DNA of 64,000 bases from Sipunculus nudus. Its lineage: Eukaryota > Annelida > Sipuncula > Golfingiida > Sipunculidae. A program made the position numbers and the translations under genes. The stretch is from positions 45,178,456 through 45,242,455 of the forward strand of contig CM049318.1 in assembly GCA_026874595.1 (NCBI GenBank). The letters run 5' to 3'. A model generated the notes under the pieces. The model had not been told where the DNA came from. It was given only the letters and a program-made list of their open reading frames with translations, and ran no database searches. Below are positions 39,640-51,390 of this stretch, piece after piece. Position 1 is the first letter of the stretch. Each line of letters starts with the position of its first letter.

Positions 39640-40020
39640 ATTACGCGAAAACCGAGCTGATTTCGGCGAAAACGACGATTGTAACAGGGTCTAAATGGCC
39701 TAATGAAGCTTTTAAACGCTTCTTTCGCAATTTAAATCGGCCATTTTTGCACAAAACACGATCTTGTATTAAGCGAAAACCGAGCTGATTTCGGCGAAAA
39801 CGACGTTTGTAACAGGGTCTAAATGGCCTAATGAAGCTTCTAAAACGCTTCTTTCGCAATTTAAATCGGCCATTTTTTCACAAAACACGATCTTGTATTA
39901 CGCGAAAACCGAGCTGATTTCGGCGAAAACGACGTTTGTAACAGGGTCTAAATGGCCTAATGAAGCTTCTAAAACGCTTCTTTCGCAATTTAAATCGGCC
40001 ATTTTTTCACAAAACACGAT
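39640..40020 (-). repeat. Marker monomers gtttaaaagc and gtgaaaaaatgg in inverse orientation
   Basis: Contains gacgattgtaac (about 39672), gcttttaaacgc (about 39708), attaagcgaaaac (about 39769), and two neighbouring monomers with cattttttcac (about 39872 and 40001). These are the complements of the variants that start each higher-order repeat at 18.0-24.5 kb. Confidence 0.85.
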
Positions 40021-42059
40021 CTTGTATTACGCGAAAACCGAGCTGATTTCGGCGAAAACGACGTTTGTAACAGGGTCTAAATGGCCTAATGAAGCTTCTA
40101 AAACGCTTCTTTCGCAATTTAAATCGGTCATTTTTGCACAAAACACGATCTTGTATTACGCGAAAACCGAGCTGATTTCGGCGAAAACGACGTTTGTAAC
40201 AGGGTCTAAATGGCCTAATGAGGCTTCTAAAACGCTTCTTTCGCAATTTAAATCGGCCATTTTTGCACAAAACATGATCTTGTATTACGCGAAAACCGAG
40301 CTGATTTGGGCGAAAACGACGTTTGTAACAGGGTCTAAATGGCCTAATGAAGCTTCTAAAACGCTTCTTTCGCAATTTAAATCGGCCATTTTTGTACAAA
40401 ACACGATCTTGTATTACGCGAAAACCGAGCTGATTTCGGCCAAAACGACGTTTGTAACAGGGTCTAAATGGCCTAATGAAGCTTCTAAAACACTTCTTTC
40501 GCAATTTAAATCGGCCATTTTTGCACAAAACACGATCTTGTATTACGCGAAAACCGAGCTGATTTCGGCGAAAACGACGTTTGTAACAGGGTCTTAATGG
40601 CCTAATGAAGCTTCTAAAACGCTTCTTTCGCAATTTAAATCGGCCATTTTTGCACAAAACACGATCTTGTATTACGCGAAAACCGAGCTGATTTCGGCGA
40701 AAACGACGTTTGTAACAGGGTCTAAATGGCCTAATGAAGCTTCTAAAACGCTTCTTTCGCAATTTAAATCGGCCATTTTTGCACAAAACACGATCTTGTA
40801 TTACGCGAAAACCGAGCTGATTTCGGCGAAAACGACGTTTGTAACAGGGTCTAAATGGCCTAATGAAGCTTCTAAAACGCTTCTTTCGCAATTTAAATCG
40901 GCCATTTTTGCACAAAACACGATCTTGTATTACGCGAAAACCGAGCTGATTTCGGCGAAAACGACGTTTGTAACAGGGTCTAAATGGCCTAATGAAGCTT
41001 CTAAAACGCTTCTTTCGCAATTTAAATCGGCCATTTTTGCACAAAACACGATCTTGTATTACGCGAAAACCGAGCTGATTTCGGCGAAAACGACGTTTGT
41101 AACAGGGTCTAAATGGCCTAATGAAGCTTCTAAAACGCTTCTTTCGCAATTTAAATCGGCCATTTTTGCACAAAACACGATCTTGTATCACGCGAAAACC
41201 GAGCTGATTTCGGCGAAAACGACGTTTGTAACAGGGTCTAAATGGCCTAATGAAGCTTCTAAAACGCTTCTTTCGCAATTAAAATCGGCCATTTTTGCAC
41301 AAAACACGATCTTGTATTACGCGAAAACCGAGCTGATTTCGGCGAAAACGACGTTTGTAACAGGGTCTAAATGGCCTAATGAAGCTTCTAAAACGCTTCT
41401 TTCGCAATTTAAATCGGCCATTTTTGCACAAAACACGATCTTGTATTACGCGAAAACCGAGCTGATTTCGGCGAAAACGACGTTTGTAACAGGGTCTTAA
41501 TGGCCTAATGAAGCTTCTAAAACGCTTCTTTCGCAATTTAAATCGGCCATTTTTGCACAAAACACGATCTTGTATTACGCGAAAACCGAGCTGATTTCGG
41601 CGAAAACGACGTTTGTAACAGGGTCTAAATGGCCTAATGAAGCTTCTAAAACGCTTCTTTCGCAATTTAAATCGGCCATTTTTGCACAAAACACGATCTT
41701 GTATTACGCGAAAACCGAGCTGATTTCGGCGAAAACGACGTTTGTAACAGGGTCTAAATGGCCTAATGAAGCTTCTAAAACGCTTCTTTCGCAATTTAAA
41801 TCGGCCATTTTTGCACAAAACACGATCTTGTATTACGCGAAAACCGAGCTGATTTCGGCGAAAACGACGTTTGTAACAGGGTCTAAATGGCCTAATGAAG
41901 CTTCTAAAACGCTTCTTTCGCAATTTAAATCGGCCATTTTTGCACAAAACACGATCTTGTATTACGCGAAAACCGAGCTGATTTCGGCGAAAACGACGTT
42001 TGTAACAGGGTCTAAATGGCCTAATGAAGCTTCTAAAACGCTTCTTTCGCAATTTAAAT

Positions 42060-44470
42060 CGGTCATTTTTGCACAAAACACGATCTTGTATTACGCGAAA
42101 ACCGAGCTGATTTCGGCGAAAACGACGTTTGTAACAGGGTCTAAATGGCCTAATGAAGCTTCTAAAACGCTTCTTTCGCAATTTAAATCGGTCATTTTTG
42201 CAAAAAACACGATCTTGTATTACGCGAAAACCGAGCTGATTTCGGCGAAAACGACGTTTGTAACAGGGTCTAAATGGCCTAATGAAGCTTCTAAAACGCT
42301 TCTTTCGCAATTTAAATCGGCCATTTTTGCACAAAACACGATCTTGTATTACGCGAAAACCGAGCTGATTTCGGCGAAAACGACGTTTGTAACAGGGTCT
42401 AAATGGCCTAATGAAGCTTCTAAAACGCTTCTTTCGCAATTTAAATCGGTCATTTTTGCACAAAACACGATCTTGTATTACGCGAAAACCGAGCTGATTT
42501 CGGCGAAAACGACGTTTGTAACAGGGTTAAATGGCCTAATGAAGCTTCTAAAACGCTTCTTTCGCAATTTAAATCGGCCATTTTTGCAAAAAACACGATC
42601 TTGTATTACGCGAAAACCGAGCTGATTTCGGCGAAAACGACGTTTGTAACAGGGTCTAAATGGCCTAATGAAGCTTCTAAAACGCTTCTTTCGCAATTTA
42701 AATCGGCCATTTTTGCACAAAACACGATCTTGTATTACGCGAAAACCGAGCTGATTTCGGCGAAAACGACGTTTGTAACAGGGTCTAAATCGGGTAATGA
42801 AGATCCTAAAAGGCTTCTATTACATCAGACAACAGCCGTTTTTGCCCAAAACACGATCTTGTATTACGCAAAACCGAGCTGATTTCGGCGAAAACGACGT
42901 TTGTACCAGGGTCTAAATGGCCTAATGAAGCTTCTAAAACGCTTCTTTCGCAATTTAAATCGGCCATTTTTGCACAAAACACGATCTTGTATTACGCGAA
43001 AACCGAGCTGATTTCGGCGAAAACGACGTTTGTAACAGGGTCTTAATGGCCTAATGAAGCTTCTAAAACGCTTCTTTCGCAATTTAAATCGGCCATTTTT
43101 GCACAAAACACGATCTTGTATTACGCGAAAACCGAGCTGATTTCGGCCAAAACGACGTTTGTAACAGGGTCTAAATGGCCTAATGAAGCTTCTAAAACGC
43201 TTCTTTCGCAATTTAAATCGGCCATTTTTGCACAAAATACGATCTTGTATTACGCGAAAACCGAGCTGATTTCGGCCAAAACGACGTTTGTAACAGGGTC
43301 TAAATGGCCTAATGAAGCTTCTAAAACGCTTCTTTCGCAATTTAAATCGGCCATTTTTGCACAAAACACGATCTTGTATTACGCGAAAACCGAGCTGATT
43401 TCGGCGAAAACGACGTTTGTAACAGGGTCTAAATGGCCTAATGAAGCTTCTAAAACGCTTCTTTCGCAATTTAAATCGGCCATTTTTGCACAAAACACGA
43501 TCTTGTATTACGCGAAAACCGAGCTGATTTCGGCCAAAACGACGTTTGTAACAGGGTCTTAATGGCCTAATGAAGCTTCTAAAACGCTTCTTTCGCAATT
43601 TAAATCGGCCATTTTTGCACAAAACACGATCTTGTATTACGCGAAAACCGAGCTGATTTCGGCGAAAACGACGTTTGTAACAGGGTCTAAATGGCCTAAG
43701 GAAGCTTCTAAAACGCTTCTTTCGCAATTTAAATCGGCCATTTTTGCACAAAACACGATCTTGTATTACGCGAAAACCGAGCTGATTTCGGCGAAAACGA
43801 CGTTTGTAACAGGGTCTAAATGGCCTAATGAAGCTTCTAAAACGCTTCTTTCGCAATTTAAATCGGCCATTTTTGCACAAAACACGATCTTGTATTACGC
43901 GAAAACCGAGCTGATTTCGGCGAAAACGACGTTTGTAACAGGGTCTTAATGGCCTAATGAAGCTTCTAAAACGCTTCTTTCGCAATTTAAATCGGCCATT
44001 TTTGCACAAAACACGATCTTGTATTACGCGAAAACCGAGCTGATTTCGGCGAAAACGACGTTTGTAACAGGGTCTTAATGGCCTAATGAAGCTTCTAAAA
44101 CGCTTCTTTCGCAATTTAAATCGGCCATTTTTGCACAAAACACGATCTTGTATTACGCGAAAACCGAGCTGATTTCGGCGAAAACGACGTTTGTAACAGG
44201 GTCTAAATGGCCTAATGAAGCTTCTAAAACGCTTCTTTCGCAATTTAAATCGGCCATTTTTGCACAAAACACGATCTTGTATTACGCGAAAACCGAGCTG
44301 ATTTCGGCGAAAACGACGTTTGTAACAGGGTCTAAATGGCCTAATGAAGCTTCTAAAACGCTTCTTTCGCAATTTAAATCGGCCATTTTTGCACAAAACA
44401 CGATCTTGTATTACGCGAAAACCGAGCTGATTTCGGCGAAAACGACGTTTGTAACAGGGTCTTAATGGCC
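42060..44470 (-). repeat. 36-monomer-offset duplication, copy 1
   Basis: At least 2.4 kb that recurs almost unchanged 4642-4643 bp to the right. Matching markers include ggtcatt (42061 and 46703), the 57-bp patch (42791 and 47434), gtaccaggg (about 42903 and 47546), tcttaatgg (43041 and 47684, 43557 and 48200), cacaaaatacg (about 43233 and 47876) and cctaaggaagc (about 43694 and 48337). A one-base deletion near 42526 in this copy accounts for the shift from 4642 to 4643. At 44511 the two copies part. Confidence 0.9.
42791..42847 (-). repeat. Diverged 57-bp patch, copy 5
   Basis: Same patch as 37764-37820, here with gtaccaggg and cgcaaaaccg in the adjacent monomer, as in the left-arm copies. 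Several ggccaaaac monomers and one cacaaaatacg monomer lie 250-750 bp to the right. Confidence 0.9.
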
Positions 44471-46699
44471 TAATGAAGCTTCTAAAACGCTTCTTTCGCA
44501 ATTTAAATCGGTCATTTTTGCACAAAACACGATCTTGTATTACGCGAAAACCGAGCTGATTTCGGCGAAAACGACGTTTGTAACAGGGTCTAAATGGCCT
44601 AATGAAGCTTCTAAAACGCTTCTTTCGCAATTTAAATCGGCCATTTTTGCAAAAAACACGATCTTGTATTACGCGAAAACCGAGCTGATTTCGGCGAAAA
44701 CGACGTTTGTAACAGGGTCTAAATGGCCTAATGAAGTTTCTAAAACGCTTCTTTCGCAATTTAAATCGGCCATTTTTGCACAAAACACGATCTTGTATTA
44801 CGCGAAAACCGAGCTGATTTCGGCGAAAACGACGTTTGTAACAGGGACTAAATGGCCTAATGAAGCTTCTAAAACGCTTCTTTCGCAATTAAAATCGGCC
44901 ATTTTTGCACAAAACACGATCTTGTATTACGCGAAAACCGAGCTGATTTGGGCGAAAACGACGTTTGTAACAGGGTCTAAATGGCCTAATGAAGCTTCTA
45001 AAATGCTTCTTTCGCAATTTAAATCGGCCATTTTTGCACAAAACACGATCTTGTATTACGCGAAAACCGAGCTGATTTCGGCGAAAACGACGTTTGTAAC
45101 AGGGTCTAAATGGCCTAATGAAGCTTCTAAAACGCTTCTTTCGCAATTAAAATCGGCCATTTTTGCACAAAACACGATCTTGTATTACGCGAAAACCGAG
45201 CTGATTTCGGCGAAAACGACGTTTGTAACAGGGTCTAAATGGCCTAATGAAGCTTCTAAAACGCTTCTTTCGCAATTTAAATCGGCCATTTTTGCACAAA
45301 ACACGATCTTGTATTACGCGAAAACCGAGCTGATTTCGGCGAAAACGACGTTTGTAACAGGGTCTAAATGGCCTAATGAAGCTTCTAAAACGCTTCTTTC
45401 GCAATTTAAATCGGCCATTTTTGCACAAAACACGATCTTGTATTACGCGAAAACCGAGCTGATTTGGGCGAAAACGACGTTTGTAACAGGGTCTAAATGG
45501 CCTAATGAAGCTTCTAAAACGCTTCTTTCGCAATTTAAATCGGCCATTTTTGCACAAAACACGATCTTGTATTACGCGAAAACCGAGCTGATTTCGGCGA
45601 AAACGACGTTTGTAACAGGGTCTAAATGGCCTAATGAAGCTTCTAAAACGCTTCTTTCGCAATTTAAATCGGCCATTTTTGCACAAAACACGATCTTGTA
45701 TTACGCGAAAACCGAGCTGATTTCGGCGAAAACGACGTTTGTAACAGGGTTTAAATGGCCTAATGAAGCTTCTAAAACGCTTCTTTCGCAATTTAAATCG
45801 GCCATTTTTGCACAAAACACGATCTTGTATTACGCGAAAACCGAGCTGATTTCGGCGAAAACGACGTTTGTAACAGGGTCTAAATGGCCTAATGAAGCTT
45901 CTAAAACGCTTCTTTCGCAATTTAAATCGGCCATTTTTGCACAAAACACGATCTTGTATTACGCGAAAACCGAGCTGATTTCGGCGAAAACGACGTTTGT
46001 AACAGGGTCTAAATGGCCTAATGAAGCTTCTAAAACGCTTCTTTCGCAATTTAAATCGGCCATTTTTGCACAAAACACGATCTTGTATTACGCGAAAACC
46101 GAGCTGATTTCGGCGAAAACGACGTTTGTAACAGGGTCTAAAAAGCCTAATGAAGCTTCTAAAACGCTTCTTTCGCAATTTAAATCGGCCATTTTTGCAC
46201 AAAACACGATCTTGTATTACGCGAAAACCGAGCTGATTTCGGCGAAAACGACGTTTGTAACAGGGTCTAAATGGCCTAATGAAGCTTCTAAAACGCTTCT
46301 TTCGCAATTTAAATCGGCCATTTTTGCACAAAACACGATCTTGTATTACGCGAAAACCGAGCTGATTTCGGCGAAAAAAACGTTTGTAACAGGGTCTTAA
46401 TGGCCTAATGAAGCTTCTAAAACGCTTCTTTCGCAATTTAAATCGGCCATTTTTGCACAAAACACGATCTTGTATTACGCGAAAACCGAGCTGATTTCGG
46501 CGAAAACGACGTTTGTAACAGGGTCTAAATGGCCCAATGAAGCTTCTAAAACGCTTCTTTCGCAATTTAAATCGGCCATTTTTGCACAAAACACGCTCTT
46601 GTATTACGCGAAAACCGAGCTGATTTCGGCGAAAACGACGTTTGTAACAGGGTCTAAATGGCCTAATGAAGCTTCTAAAACGCTTCTTTCGCAATTTAA

Positions 46700-49120
46700 A
46701 TCGGTCATTTTTGCACAAAACACGATCTTGTATTACGCGAAAACCGAGCTGATTTCGGCGAAAACGACGTTTGTAACAGGGTCTAAATGGCCTAATGAAG
46801 CTTCTAAAACGCTTCTTTCGCAATTTAAATCGGTCATTTTTGCAAAAAACACGATCTTGTATTACGCGAAAACCGAGCTGATTTCGGCGAAAACGACGTT
46901 TGTAACAGGGTCTAAATGGCCTAATGAAGCTTCTAAAACGCTTCTTTCGCAATTTAAATCGGCCATTTTTGCACAAAACACGATCTTGTATTACGCGAAA
47001 ACCGAGCTGATTTCGGCGAAAACGACGTTTGTAACAGGGTCTAAATGGCCTAATGAAGCTTCTAAAACGCTTCTTTCGCAATTTAAATCGGTCATTTTTG
47101 CACAAAACACGATCTTGTATTACGCGAAAACCGAGCTGATTTCGGCGAAAACGACGTTTGTAACAGGGTCTAAATGGCCTAATGAAGCTTCTAAAACGCT
47201 TCTTTCGCAATTTAAATCGGCCATTTTTGCAAAAAACACGATCTTGTATTACGCGAAAACCGAGCTGATTTCGGCGAAAACGACGTTTGTAACAGGGTCT
47301 AAATGGCCTAATGAAGCTTCTAAAACGCTTCTTTCGCAATTTAAATCGGCCATTTTTGCACAAAACACGATCTTGTATTACGCGAAAACCGAGCTGATTT
47401 CGGCGAAAACGACGTTTGTAACAGGGTCTAAATCGGGTAATGAAGATCCTAAAAGGCTTCTATTACATCAGACAACAGCCGTTTTTGCCCAAAACACGAT
47501 CTTGTATTACGCAAAACCGAGCTGATTTCGGCGAAAACGACGTTTGTACCAGGGTCTAAATGGCCTAATGAAGCTTCTAAAACGCTTCTTTCGCAATTTA
47601 AATCGGCCATTTTTGCACAAAACACGATCTTATATTACGCGAAAACCGAGCTGATTTCGGCGAAAACAACGTTTGTAACAGGGTCTTAATGGCCTAATGA
47701 AGCTTCTAAAACGCTTCTTTCGCAATTTAAATCGGCCATTTTTGCACAAAACACGATCTTGTATTACGCGAAAACCGAGCTGATTTCGGCCAAAACGACG
47801 TTTGTAACAGGGTCTAAATGGCCTAATGAAGCTTCTAAAACGCTTCTTTCGCAATTTAAATCGGCCATTTTTGCACAAAATACGATCTTGTATTACGCGA
47901 AAACCGAGCTGATTTCGGCCAAAACGACGTTTGTAACAGGGTCTAAATGGCCTAATGAAGCTTCTAAAACGCTTCTTTCGCAATTTAAATCGGCCATTTT
48001 TGCACAAAACACGATCTTGTATTACGCGAAAACCGAGCTGATTTCGGCGAAAACGACGTTTGTAACAGGGTCTAAATGGCCTAATGAAGCTTCTAAAACG
48101 CTTCTTTCGCAATTTAAATCGGCCATTTTTGCACAAAACACGATCTTGTATTACGCGAAAACCGAGCTGATTTCGGCCAAAACGACGTTTGTAACAGGGT
48201 CTTAATGGCCTAATGAAGCTTCTAAAACGCTTCTTTCGCAATTTAAATCGGCCATTTTTGCACAAAACACGATCTTGTATTACGCGAAAACCGAGCTGAT
48301 TTCGGCGAAAACGACGTTTGTAACAGGGTCTAAATGGCCTAAGGAAGCTTCTAAAACGCTTCTTTCGCAATTTAAATCGGCCATTTTTGCACAAAACACG
48401 ATCTTGTATTACGCGAAAACCGAGCTGATTTCGGCGAAAACGACGTTTGTAACAGGGTCTAAATGGCCTAATGAAGCTTCTAAAACGCTTCTTTCGCAAT
48501 TTAAATCGGCCATTTTTGCACAAAACACGATCTTGTATTACGCGAAAACCGAGCTGATTTCGGCGAAAACGACGTTTGTAACAGGGTCTTAATGGCCTAA
48601 TGAAGCTTCTAAAACGCTTCTTTCGCAATTTAAATCGGCCATTTTTGCACAAAACACGATCTTGTATTACGCGAAAACCGAGCTGATTTCGGCGAAAACG
48701 ACGTTTGTAACAGGGTCTTAATGGCCTAATGAAGCTTCTAAAACGCTTCTTTCGCAATTTAAATCGGCCATTTTTGCACAAAACACGATCTTGTATTACG
48801 CGAAAACCGAGCTGATTTCGGCGAAAACGACGTTTGTAACAGGGTCTAAATGGCCTAATGAAGCTTCTAAAACGCTTCTTTCGCAATTTAAATCGGCCAT
48901 TTTTGCACAAAACACGATCTTGTATTACGCGAAAACCGAGCTGATTTCGGCGAAAACGACGTTTGTAACAGGGTCTAAATGGCCTAATGAAGCTTCTAAA
49001 ACGCTTCTTTCGCAATTTAAATCGGCCATTTTTGCACAAAACACGATCTTGTATTACGCGAAAACCGAGCTGATTTCGGCGAAAACGACGTTTGTAACAG
49101 GGTCTTAATGGCCTAATGAA
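46700..49120 (-). repeat. 36-monomer-offset duplication, copy 2
   Basis: Second copy of 42060-44470, including patch copy 6. Few differences from copy 1 are visible: atattac at about 47630, acaacg at about 47668, and the absence of the one-base deletion found in copy 1. Confidence 0.9.
47434..47490 (-). repeat. Diverged 57-bp patch, copy 6
   Basis: Identical to copy 5 over the patch and in the adjoining monomer; it lies inside the 36-monomer-offset duplication. Confidence 0.9.
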
Positions 49121-51390
49121 GCTTCTAAAACGCTTCTTTCGCAATTTAAATCGGCCTTTTTTGCACAAAACACGATCTTGTATTACGCGAAAACCGAGCT
49201 GATTTCGGCGAAAACGACGTTTGTAACAGGGTCTAAATGGCCTAATGAAGCTTCTAAAACGCTTCTTTCGCAATTTAAATCGGCCATTTTTGCACAAAAC
49301 ACGATCTTGTATTACGCGAAAACCGAGCTGATTTCGGCGAAAACGACGATTGTAACAGGGTCTAAATGGCCTAATGAAGCTTTTAAACGCTTCTTTCGCA
49401 ATTTAAATCGGCCATTTTTGCACAAAACACGATCTTGTATTACGCGAAAACCGAGCTGATTTCGGCGAAAACGACGTTTGTAACAGGGTCTAAATGGCCT
49501 AATGAAGCTTCTAAAACGCTTCTTTCGCAATTTAAATCGGCCATTTTTTCACAAAACACGATCTTGTATTACGCGAAAACCGAGCTGATTTCGGCGAAAA
49601 CGACGTTGTAACAGGGTCCTAAATGGCCTAATGAAGCTCTAAAACGCGTCTTTCGCAATTTAAATCGGTCATTTTTGCACAAAACACGATCTTGTATTAC
49701 GCGAAAACCGAGCTGATTTCGGCGAAAACGACGTTTGTAACAGGGTCTAAATGGCCTAATGAAGCTTCTAAAACGCTTCTTTCGCAATTTAAATCGGCCA
49801 TTTTTGCACAAAACACGATCTTGTATTACGCGAAAACCGAGCTGATTTCGGCGAAAACGACGTTTGTAACAGGGTCTAAATGGCCTAATGAAGCTTCTAA
49901 AACGCTTCTTTCGCAATTTAATCGGTCATTTTTGCACAAAACACGATCTTGTATTACGCGAAAACCGAGCTGATTCGGCGAAAACGACGTTTGTAACAGG
50001 GTCTAAATGCCTAATGAAGCTTCTAAAACGCTTCTTTCGCAATTTAAATCGGTCATTTTTGCTCAAACACGATCTTGTATATACGCGAAAACCGAGCTGA
50101 TTTCGGCGAAAACGACGTTTGTAACAGGGTCTAAATGGCCTATGAAGCTTCTAAAACGCTTCTTTCGCAATTAAATCGGCCATTTTTGCACAAAACACGA
50201 TCTTGTATTACGCGAAAACCGAGCTGATTCGGCGAAAACGACGTTTGTAACAGGGTCTAAATGGCCTAATGAAGCTTCTAAAACGCTTCTTTCGCAATTT
50301 AAATCGGCCATTTTTGCACAAAACACGATCTTGTATTACGCGAAAACCGAGCTGATTTCGGCGAAAACGACGTTTGTAACAGGGTCTAAATGGCCTAATG
50401 AAGCTTCTAAAACGCTTCTTTCGCAATTTAAATCGGCCATTTTTGCACAAAACACGATCTTGTATTACGCGAAAACCGAGCTGATTTCGGCGAAAACGAC
50501 GTTGTAACAGGGTCTTAATGGCCTAATGAAGCTTCTAAAACGCTTCTTTCGCAATTTAAATCGGCCATTTTTGCACAAAACACGATCTTGTATTACGCGA
50601 AAACCGAGCTGATTTCGGCGAAAACGACGTTTGTAACAGGTATAAATGGCCTAATGAAGCTTCTAAAACGCTTCTTTCGCATTTAAATCGGCCATTTTTG
50701 CACAAAACACGATCTTGTATTACGCGAAAAACCGAGCTGATTCGGCGAAAACGGACGTTTGTAACAGGGTCTAAATGGCCTAATGAAGCTTCTAAAACGC
50801 TTCTTTTGCAATTTAAATCGGCCATTTTTGCACAAAAACACGATCTTGTATTACGCGAAAACCGAGCTGATTCGGCGAAAACGACGTTTGTAACAGGGTC
50901 TAAATGGCCTAATGAAGCTTCTAAAAACGCTTCTTTTCGCAATTTAAATCGGCCATTTTTGCACAAAACACGATCTTGTATTCGCGAAAACCGAGCTGAT
51001 TTCGGCGAAAACGACGTTTGTAACAGGGTCTAAATGGCCTAATGAAGCTTCTAAAACGCTTCTTTCGCATTTAAATCGGCCCATTTTTGCACAAAACACG
51101 ATCTTGTATTACGCGAAAACCGAGCTGATTTCGGCGAAAACGACGTTTGTAACAGGGTCTAAATGGCCTAATGAAGCTTCTAAAACGCTCTTTCGCAATT
51201 TAAATCGGCCATTTTTGCACAAAACACGATCTTGTATTACGCGAAAACCGAGCTGATTTCGGCGAAAACGACGTTTGTAACAGGGTCTAAATGGCCTAAT
51301 GAAGCTTCTAAAACGCTTCTTTCGCAATTTAAATCGGCCATTTTTGCACAAAACACGATCTTGTATTACGCGAAAACCGAGCTGATTTCG

